A stretch of 64,000 bases of DNA. It comes from Platanthera guangdongensis (taxonomy: Eukaryota; Streptophyta; Magnoliopsida; Asparagales; Orchidaceae). How positions within the stretch are numbered: the stretch's first letter is position 1; every line of letters starts with the position of its first letter. The stretch spans positions 80,474,564-80,538,563 of the forward strand of contig CM077166.1 of NCBI GenBank assembly GCA_039583875.1, written 5' to 3'. The position numbers were made by a program, and so were the translations under genes. Positions 55,560 to 64,000 of the stretch are shown here, piece by piece. The notes below the pieces were generated by a model. The model was not told the origin of the DNA. It searched no databases and saw only the letters and a list, made by a program, of their open reading frames with translations.

Positions 55560-58047
55560 ATATAGGCAAGGAAGATGAAAGTGGAGGGGTACAATTTGGG
55601 GTGCGGGTAGCAGAACGACGGGTTTGCACGTTGGCAACATGGTTGCATGGATTGGCCGATGACATGAATGAGGCCATACGTGGGATGTAGCTTGGGATTC
55701 ATGAACGAGTGGAGGGCGGCTACTTGAATTTGAGCTTGCATAGCGAGGGTGGAAGCATTGGCACGCACGTGGTGGCAGAATGAAATTACATAGACAAGAG
55801 CAACTTGACCTCTCAAGCCCAGACAATGCAACAACATTCACAAGATGTCATCTTCAAAGTTCAAAGGCCCAAATCCATGGCAGCAATGTACATTATTGTT
55901 TTTGAAAAAACTCATGAAAATCAGATCATCGCAAAATGTCGACGACATGGGCGCATAGATGCATGTTCCGTCCAAAATGTTCAAAAATCTGTAAATTAGA
56001 AATATAAATTTAATTAGTTCTAAATTATAAAAAGAAACTAATTAAAAACTTATATAATCAAAAATTCATAGTAAATTAATACTAAATACTATACTAAAAT
56101 TACATATAAAAACTACTTATCAAATTCACCCAAACTTATTATTTTACTTGTCCCCAAGCAAATACATACGAGTTAGAAGAATTAAAAATAAACAAATCAT
56201 ACAAATTGATTATGTTGATCATGAGTACAATGCAAAATTAAAGATATAAAATTTTTGAAAAACAAACCGAAAATTATTACTCAGCCATAGTATAAAGTGT
56301 TATAAATTTTTCTTATATAAAAATAAATCATCCCATGTTTTAAACAGAAATAAAAACTATGTAATGTGACAAATGAAATGGGCATTGAGTTACTAGAATC
56401 TAAGAGACCTTTTATAACCACCTCAATCCAAATATAAAATCGATACTCTTATCTAAAAACTTACTCAATTTATTTTTTTCTCTACCATACTAAAAATAAA
56501 CCTAGCAAACATCAATAAATAGGACTTTCATTTGGCATAATGTTTTGGCTTGGGTTTAAGGGTGTAGAAAACAAAAGATAAACATAAAGCATTATGCACA
56601 CTTGAACAAAAAAGTGCTTTGCAAAAACATTTGTGTTAGAAAATAAAAATTTTAGACCACAAATAATTTGAAGTATAAACCTTGGGGTCAAAATAACATT
56701 CTTCATTTTTTCACATATTTTTCTCAAATATTTTCATTCATTTTTTCATTTATTTTTCATCTTTTATCAAATTTGTTCAAATATGCTTCCTTCTTTCGTA
56801 GCAAAGGTGATAAAATTTCAAACTACAACCATGTTCACTAAAAGTGAGCACACACTAGCAATAAATTAAGCTCAAATATTTTTGTGTGCAATAAGGGTAG
56901 GCTATATGGCTTTGGTGAACAATAAGTGGGGCTACAAAAGAAATGAGAAAAACTCAAAGTGGCTAGCAATGATCAGAATTTATGGTTCGGGATACAAAAG
57001 CTCAAACTAATCAAAAGGAATGTGTAGATCATATTCATGCTTCTAAGTCCACTTATAACAAAATATTGAAAAATCAAGAGATGCAAATTTTAGATAGAAA
57101 ATAAAAAGAATTAACATTTCACGAAACTGAAAATAGTAAGCGTCTAGATCTGTTCACATCTACTACACTTAACACTAATCAACATTACAAAGGTTTTTTA
57201 ATTAAGAAAAACAAGGGATGATAGATTTTATAAATGTGAAAATCATAAAAAGATAAATATGAAAAAGTGCAAATTTTCAAGATATTTTTCAAAGATAACA
57301 TGCTAACCTAATTAGAAACATTACACGAGTCAACAAATTACTCAGGGAACATAAGCAATATGAAAATCAGAAAATTTTATTTTAGTTAAACAAGTACACT
57401 AATGATTCGAAACAAGAAAATGCAAAGACATGAGACACTAAAGATACAGCATAAATTAACTCTTTTGTTTACTATTTTTCATTTTTTTTTTAAATATGAA
57501 CTTTTCTTGAAATTTTTTAATAAAATTTAAATACTAATACTAAGAAAGAGAAAACATAAGTTATAATCATAATTTTTTGTTATTCCTAGACTTCCCGAGG
57601 TATACCCCATGAAGGGCACTCATCGGTACAAGGAGACATGATGGGATGACTTCCCAAAGCTCATTTTCCAAGAAATTATTTTTCGATTTTCTATTTTTTT
57701 GGATTTGCGGTTTTTAATTTTTTTGTGATTTTAAGAAAGTTTTAGATTTTTTTTGTAAGTTTGCAACTTGCTAAAAATTTTACAAAGCTACCAGTCTATA
57801 CCCCCATATGTATAGTTAAACTTTTTCCCCAATGTTTAAAATTAAGTATGAAAGTACAGGAAAAATAAAAGACAATAAAACGTAGAGATAAGAGAACGTC
57901 CCTGATTTGAAGTAGGGGAGGCCGCAATATACTTACAAAAAACGTTAAAATAAAGAAAACAAAGCAAAAAAAGTAGAAGAAAATGGTTTGCCTCATACAA
58001 GCGCTTTGTTTACCGTCACATAACTTGACTGATTTATCGTTTTAAAA
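55560..58047. other. AT-rich spacer without genes
   Basis: About 2.5 kb. 55560-55860 is moderately GC with short open frames on both strands that run into LTR N and match nothing I know. 56000-58047 is strongly AT-rich with homopolymer runs. Because it lies downstream of the O integrase on the minus strand, it may be the 3' region of that Athila element, but no LTR or polypurine tract is visible. Confidence 0.35.
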
Positions 58048-58928
58048 TTATAAGTTAGGAAGGTTAAACTTTTCGATTTGCCCATTAGAAGTATCGTCGG
58101 GAAGCTTTAACTTAAGGTGGTGACCGTTAACTTTAAAAGATTCTTTTTTCGGGTTGTCAAGGAGAATAGTTCCATATGGCCAAACCCCTTTAACAACAAA
58201 GAGCGTTCGCAAGAAAATAGTCGTGAATTTTAGTTCCATATGACCAACGGGACTTCATCTTTCCCAAAAAAAGACGTAGTCGTGAATTATATAAAATGTC
58301 TAAATAACCTGGAGAAAAATATTTTGGAAATTAATTTTGTTATCATGATAAAACTTAGTACGCTCCTGGTAGAATTTATTACTCTCATAGGCGTTCGCAC
58401 GACATTCATTAAGTTCATTTATTTGTAGTTTCATATGCACGGAGGCTAACATTAAATCGAAGTTTAAGAATTTATGCGGCCAATACACGTGATGTTATAG
58501 TTCAACCGGGTGGTGGCACGCCTTGCTATAAACAATTCGATACAGAGTACAATCGATGTCGGTTTTGTATGTCGTCCGATCGGCCCATAGAGCATCGTCA
58601 AGTTTTAAAGGCCAGTCCCTACTATTAACGGACACAATTTTCTTTTATATATGTTTAAGCTCACGATTAACTACCTCTACTTGGTTGCATATTTGTGGGC
58701 GATAGGCGGTGGAAAGTTTATGAGTAACACCATATTTTGATAAAATTTTTGAAAATTGAGTGTTGCAAAAATGAGTGCCCCCATCACTAATTATAGCATG
58801 TGGCGTGCCAAAGCGAGAAAATAATTTTTTTTAAAAGGTTCATAACGACCCTCGTGTCATTAGTGGGAAGAGCTTGCGATTCCGCCCACCTCGACATGTA
58901 TATGACAAAAATGATAATATATCTACTA
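58048..58928 (-). pseudogene. pol: Athila-type Ty3/gypsy integrase remnant O
   Basis: Minus strand from about 58928. Reads the integrase core in Athila style: YMSRWAESQALPTNDTRVV, SRFGTPHAIISDGGTHF (catalytic Asp), KYGVTHKLSTAYRPQ, NQVEVVNREL (catalytic Glu), DWPLKLDDALWADRT and KACHHPVEL, then YWPHKFLNFDL and the C-terminal PYGTILLDNPKKESFKVNGH. Frameshifts and stops are scattered, including a T run near 58830 and a stop near 58640. It joins the copia element M directly at about 58928. Confidence 0.85.
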
Positions 58929-59650
58929 TTATACTTGGATCGGCGATCTTGAATGATCTTGGAGGTTGTTCCTTGACAGCTTCATCCAAGCTTAGCTCTT
59001 TGAACCTAGTACATGCATCTGCACCAATAACACTAGACGAGCTGCTATGGAGCATGCTAGTCTCATCAAATGCAACATTTATCGACTCTTCTACTACCAG
59101 ACTTTTCTTATTGAAAATCCTATATGCCTTACTATGGGTACTATATCCAACAAAAATACCTTCAAAACACTTTTCACTAAACTTTGTGCAATAATACTTC
59201 CCATTATTAAATACGAAGCATTTACTTCCAAAGATCCTAAACTAGGACACAATAGGTTTTCTGCCCTTCAATATCTCATGAGGGTATGACGATGGCTTTT
59301 GTTGATAAGTGCTCGATTTTGCACGTGACACGCTGTGTTGACTATTTCAGCCCAGAAGTACTCCGGAAGTAATGCGTCGTTCAACATAGTTGTACATGCT
59401 TCAATAAGGGTTCTATTCCTTCTCTCAGCAACTCCTTTTTGCTGTGGAGTATGCGGGGATGAAAACTCATGAAAGTTACCTTGACTTTCATAAAATTTTG
59501 TCATGACACCATACTCAAACTCTGTTCCGTGGTCACTTCTGATTTTGACCACTGAGCAATCCAATTTGTTCTGAATTTGCCGGACAAAATTAGTGAAAGA
59601 ATTGAAGGTGTCTGACTTATGTTTTAGAAAGAACACCCAAGTAAAACATG
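58929..59650 (-). pseudogene. pol: SIRE-like element M pol, integrase and linker
   Basis: Minus strand. Integrase motifs [24 protein letters not shown] (Asp; usual Asn-Gly is His-Gly), [14 protein letters not shown] (Glu; usual QQNG is QQKG) and [20 protein letters not shown] replaces the codon after VDD at the start. After a frameshift near 59268 the integrase end and linker continue (YFRIFGSKCFVFNNGKYY, GIFVGYSTHSKAY, NVAFDETSMLHSSSSS). The linker is cut at 58928 by Athila O; RT and RNase H are missing. Confidence 0.85.
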
Positions 59651-60348
59651 ATTAGTCATCAACAATTACTAACGTATAGATCTTACCTACTAAGCCATGA
59701 ATAGGCATAGGACCGAATAAGTCCATATGAAGTAAGTATAAGCTTCGTGAAGAATCTTTTTTGCTATACCCTTGAAGGTAGCCCGTGTCTGCTTACCAAT
59801 TTGACAGGAGTGACATGGACTCTCTTTAAGGCACTTAATGCTAGGGGCATCACGCACCAAGATGTTGGAAAATATCATATTTATAGTTTTGAAATTAATA
59901 TGTGCTAATCTATTATGTCATTTTTCACAGAGAGACACACAACTTTTAGCCATAAAACACACTGGGGTAGAATTGTCTAAACACAAAAAATTCAAATAGA
60001 AAATATTTCTACTCCGAGTGCCAGTTAAGACCGTCACCAAATTTGCAGACGATTTTATCAAACACTTGTACGTGTAGAACTCAACGATGTAGCTATTGTC
60101 ACATAGCTGAGTTATGCTTATAATATTGTGGTGTAATCTTTCAACATAAGCTACGTCTGTGAAAGAGACTATGTCATTGGAAATCATACCATAACCTTTT
60201 ATTGTTCACCTGTCTGAACCTCCAAAGATCACTTTTGGTCCGTCTTAGACTGGGGTATACTCAAGTAAATGGCTTCTTGTCCCGGTCATGTGCAGAGAGC
60301 ATCCACTATCCAAATACCAAATCAGATTTTTGCTAGCCTTTGGACATA
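59651..60348 (-). pseudogene. pol: SIRE-like element M pol, protease and GAG-pre-integrase
   Basis: Minus strand. Protease YLDSGCSLHMTGTRS near 60300, then DVAYVERLHHNIISITQLCD, matching element I, and the zinc-binding part (PCHSCQIGKQTRATFKG). Several stops and frameshifts separate these parts. The similarity to element I runs through the whole of protease and integrase, so M is the nearest relative of I in the window. Confidence 0.83.
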
Positions 60349-60365
60349 CCTGCAAAAACAAATCA
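60349..60365 (-). promoter_or_regulatory. Gag-pol boundary of M: stop plus TTGCAGG
   Basis: Minus strand: gag ends MWVPNVK then TGA, TTTGTTTTTGCAGG, then pol. The tract from stop to CAG is one base longer than in element I, putting pol in a different frame from gag, which plain readthrough could not bridge. Confidence 0.55.
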
Positions 60366-61440
60366 TTTTACGTTAGGAACCCACATGTATTTGGGTCATT
60401 GGTTCCTGGTCAGCTGAACACCACTAGGATCATTAACCTTGCGAGTGGTCGGTCTCGCATTTCTAACTCGTGAGGTTACATAATTAGCAGGCTTGAAATA
60501 GCAATCTGCGCCAAAATGACCAATTTTACTGCAGTACCAACAAAAAAATCTATTGTACCTCCTTTTTGTACTCTTGCTTTACCTTTTGGAGCTGAGGTCT
60601 TGCAGGGGCAGCATTATTTGAGGTGGAGGTCTCCTAGTTGCAGTAAGGGGCTTCCCATCTCCTTAGCCTTAGGTACAACATTCTTGGCTTTTGGTGCCTT
60701 CTTATTGTTATGGCCATGGACAAATGGACCATAACTCTTCATCTGAATTTCTTCAAAAGGTGCTTTGAACACGCTGACACTAAAGTCACAGGGACGGGTC
60801 CATCCCTGGTATTTATTCTTGGGCTGTACAAAGGTAGGCCTCACATGATGACCAAAGGATGACTCAAGTCAAACTTGTTCGTCAGGAAAATTACCTTCCT
60901 AAATGATGGTTGACCCATGGGTGCCTTCCCCTTTTCCTTGGCGCTAGCCTTCCTGGTAGCCTTAACATTTCCAGTTACATGGCAAAGACCACTACCCTTC
61001 TTCTGAGCAGAAAACTCATCAATAAGAGGAGGAATAGTCTTTGGTTTGGAGAAACTCTTAATGAGTTTTCTCTCCACCGCGAGCTTCTCGTCCAGCTCAT
61101 CAAGGTATTTTTATTTAGGTCTTAATTTCTCAATGGAGCCCATGTGTTCCTCTTTCAGGGAGTCGACTTCATCTCTGAGAGGAAGTAATTTTGCAATTTC
61201 TTCCTTCAGATTAGCTTCCACTTCCTTGAGGGAGGCAATCTATTTTGACTGCTTTCAGTCTACCTTACGACATTTGTCTAAGGCCTTCAATAGGTTCTCA
61301 TGCTGAACCTTCAATTTCGATTCGTCCTCTTTAGAAGAGTAGTCTTCATGACCATTATTGGATGTTTCAGACTCAGAGAGTATGGTGTGTGAATTTACCT
61401 TTCCGTGGTACTTGGTGTCGCCCACTTCCTCGTCTGATTG
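60366..61440 (-). pseudogene. gag: SIRE-like element M gag, C-terminal half
   Basis: Minus strand, from the LTR D insertion at 61440. Similar along its length to element I gag: VNSHTILSESETS, LLKALDKCRKVD, KLIKSFSKPKTIPPLIDEFS, GQPSFRKVIFLTNKFD, RPTFVQPKNKYQGWTRP, and the C-terminal CCHC knuckle CWYCSKIGHFGADC near 60500. Several stops and frameshifts. The N-terminal capsid part lies beyond LTR D, outside the window. Confidence 0.85.
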
Positions 61441-64000
61441 TGTAAGACACCCCCTCCCGGATCCCAAAACACGGCACGAAAGGGGGTCTTATTCCCAGAA
61501 CAGCCGCCTTGCGGTAGCATTAGTGCACGAGCTAACCTGTACCAAAAGACGCCTGTTCCGCGGGCTACAACCAATATCAATATATATATATATATATGCC
61601 AACCCAACAAAATATAATAAGAGAAGTCAAATCCCCATAAAGTATATATAAGTCCAAAGTACATCAAAATAGAGAAGCTAAAACATGCTTCTACAATATA
61701 TCAGAGTATAGCTAAGAAACGACAAAAGGGCTACATCAGAGTCGCTCAACACTCACATCGGTAACTGATGGTAGCAAAGGTACCGTCCCTTCAGGCTCTG
61801 TCGTCCTGGCCTGGTTGTCCTGCTGCAAAGTCTGCGGCGGCTCTACCTGCGGGGAGACCTCCTAAAAAGGAAGACGTAGCAACCGTTAGTCGAAAAGACT
61901 AAGTGGCTTCACATCCGCTCTCCCGATGACTCCTCGGCACCGGGCGGAGAAAAGAGCAAGGGTACAAAGTATAATAAAGAGTATAAACAGGTACAAGCAG
62001 GTGGTAATGGTACTATAAGGTTAACAACAATTTATCTAACAGTTCTACAAAAGTTATATCAAACATCAAGAGCAAGTAACTACAGCAGGAAAATAACTTA
62101 ATTTATAAGGATGCCCATACAAGCTTATAAGTTAAGGATAGGTTTACATAAAGTAACTCATCGTATAGGAGTGCCCATATAAACTTATACGATGAGGATC
62201 TTGTTGTGCAATGTTATGAAATGGTATATACGCTATGCAATGACTCACCCATGATCACACATATGCAATCACTATGTCGACATAGGCTAGTAGTTCCCAC
62301 TATTCGAGCAGGTAGCTAACCTCTCAGACATCAACCGCCGTGGCCAGACGGTGACAGTAGGGTGGGCATCTCTACTACTAGGAGAGTATCCACACTACTT
62401 CACCTAGGCCTCCGTACGCTTCAACGGTAAGAACACAACATCGGAGCCCATGCGTACTATGGCCCAGCAGGGGTCTCGGGTAGATGTGCACCAAGAACAC
62501 AGCCCCGAACTGGCCTTGTGCGACCAATAAGGGGCCTCAGAAGTAAGCATAGGGACACATGCCAACCGTTCACTTGGCATGGAAGGAGCCCCGGGATGTG
62601 AACACCGAGGACCAAGCCCAACCTCCCAAAGTCTAACTGTCAACACCCATCGGTGTGACGATTGGCGAGCCCGTAGACTTGCCACACTATCATCAACTCA
62701 GGATTACAACACCGCGTGTCGACTCACACCGCATGCAATTCCACATCACCGTGGCATGGAAGGAGCCTCGAAGAAATCACTAGGACCAAGCCCAACCATC
62801 CGACTTTGACTCATCTCATTGCTATCCCAACTAGTGACGGTCAACACGCACTTACATCCCTTCACAATGCTACCCATAGGGAGATGACATTCTAAGCATT
62901 GGACACTAAATTCATTCCGTTAAATAATTATACACATGGCAATAAGTTATCATCCTACCTTTCATCCCAAATGATTCAACATGTTATTATCATGATGCGC
63001 ATTTATAATAGTCTACCAATTTCATTCAAATCATTCGTTTAAGTATGCTTCGCTTCACAAATCAATTATATGGAATCCAACTAATAAACATCATCATTCA
63101 TTGGACTAAGATGGTTAACATAAAAGAGTTCGACAACCTCAAGTTGATTTGCAACATTATCTCTATCGAGTCCAATTCCAATATTATTCCAAACCCACAA
63201 TTTAAGTACATGATAAATCTGTACAGCAGCTTTGATCAGAGATTCCTGAAGCTACAGGAACCCCGTGAATGTGTGTAAGCCCTCGATGGAAAGGTGTTTA
63301 CATGGGTTACAACTTTCATGTTCAGACCACAACCCAGGTTCAATAGTAACATACCTGAAATCAGCCTTGAAGTCCGCTGCGTACAGAACACAATTTCTGC
63401 ATGCAGGATTTATCGGACGTCATATTCGTTCAGACTTTCCCGTGGATACAGACTTTGCCTGAAGTCGTGCAACCACGCGTTGGAAAGGTATTTTCAAGGA
63501 CTTCAACTTCCAAGTTTAGTCTAAAGCCAAGATCTTGCCATATCACATCGAAAAATGGCCAAGGAGATCGCTACGCGTCGAACATCAGTTCATCTTCCTC
63601 CTCAATCGATCTACCAGAATCACATCAGAAATTCCTCCACCCTTATTCCCCCTCATGATGCCACGATTCTTCACAAAACCATCCCCCATCTTCACATAGA
63701 AGGTTGGAGAGGTTGAAGACACAACTAGCCTTAGAGCACAAGCCCTAGAACGGCCTCTTCCTAGAGAAATCACCATCTCACTAGTTCTAGACTCTTTTGA
63801 GTCAACATCTCACCTAGATATCTATAGATATAGCACCAAGGGAGAGGGGAGGAAGCTCACCTCATTTCCGGCGTATCCACTATTTCCGGCCATGGATCGT
63901 GTAACTCTTCTCAGAGGCATCTACTCCTTCACGACGACGGCAGATCTTCTCCTCTAAGACTTACTCCAGTAGTTTTCCCATTCTACAGAAGTTTCTCTCA
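61441..64000. mobile_element. Long LTR of family C (copy D), runs off the window
   Basis: Starts TGTAAGACACCCC inside the gag of M, with gattg before it as the likely target site. It shares with C the ordered blocks gtcttat-cccagaac-gccg, ctcctaaaaa-agactaag, and the pair of phrases with cttataagtta and cgtatag-gcccata. An AT microsatellite lies near 61580-61597. No coding sequence; short frames near 62404 and 63045-63658 have no recognisable content. Confidence 0.62.

Noticed and set aside
55430..55841. Overlapping 100-135 codon minus-strand frames as a gene
   Set aside because: They run into the LTR of element N and contain no recognised motif.
58874..59289. Plus-strand frames of 80-106 codons
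   Set aside because: Shadows of the minus-strand integrase linker of element M.

Overview
This is nuclear DNA of a flowering plant, taken from a dense nest of LTR retrotransposons. I found no convincing host gene, rRNA, tRNA or CRISPR array. The plant assignment rests on Ty1/copia polyproteins with initiator-Met-tRNA primer sites, Athila-type Ty3/gypsy signals (an Asp-tRNA primer site and an Athila-like integrase), AT-rich spacers, microsatellites and heavy nesting. I cannot name the species. Elements are labelled A to Q for reference; B to N, G, I, M and H are copia-type or fragments, C/D/E/F/K are gypsy-like LTRs, O/P/Q are Athila-like pieces.

Layout. 1-264 is unassigned. 265-15401 is one long LTR (C) split by copia element A (2538-14460, minus strand), whose left LTR is itself split by copia element B (3816-8217, minus). 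Both insertions have perfect 5-bp target duplications, and the two A LTRs come out at the same length (1664 bp) once B is removed. 15402-16850 is the 3' end of another copia element (G). 16851-23579 holds two more long LTR-like sequences (E, F) with internal tandem arrays (200, 51 and 27 bp periods). 23580-28226 is an Athila-type element (P) with no pol genes but with a broken ORF carrying two CCHC zinc knuckles.

28227-36060 is a SIRE/Maximus-like copia element on the minus strand (H): 3' LTR, a third ORF (ORF3), a repeat-filled spacer, and RT-RNase H, with integrase and gag missing. It meets a fragment of the same family in the opposite orientation (L, 36234-37480). 37500-38006 is the end of a long LTR (K) that interrupts the 5' LTR of SIRE-like element I (38007-49431, plus strand). 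Element I has an intact long gag, a pol lacking the RT core, a repeat spacer and a large ORF3. 49432-53545 is degraded gypsy-like sequence (Q) with a broken Lys/Pro-rich ORF. 53546-55559 is a SIRE-like fragment (N), 58048-58928 an Athila integrase remnant (O), 58929-61440 another SIRE-like gag-pol (M, minus), and 61441-64000 a second LTR of the C family (D) inserted in the gag of M.

Most interesting signals. (1) Several families carry their own short, palindromic, CpG-containing word repeated about 5-25 times in the LTR. In H and I the same word also fills the spacer between pol and ORF3. (2) All three ORF3 copies have a pyrimidine tract plus AG a few bases before the start codon. (3) All three SIRE-like gag-pol boundaries have a stop codon followed by a TTGCAGG acceptor-like motif. 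Points 2 and 3 suggest spliced subgenomic mRNAs. (4) Element P may be an undescribed non-autonomous family encoding only a small zinc-knuckle protein. Every element is damaged; the set looks like relics plus non-autonomous derivatives that would depend on intact relatives elsewhere.
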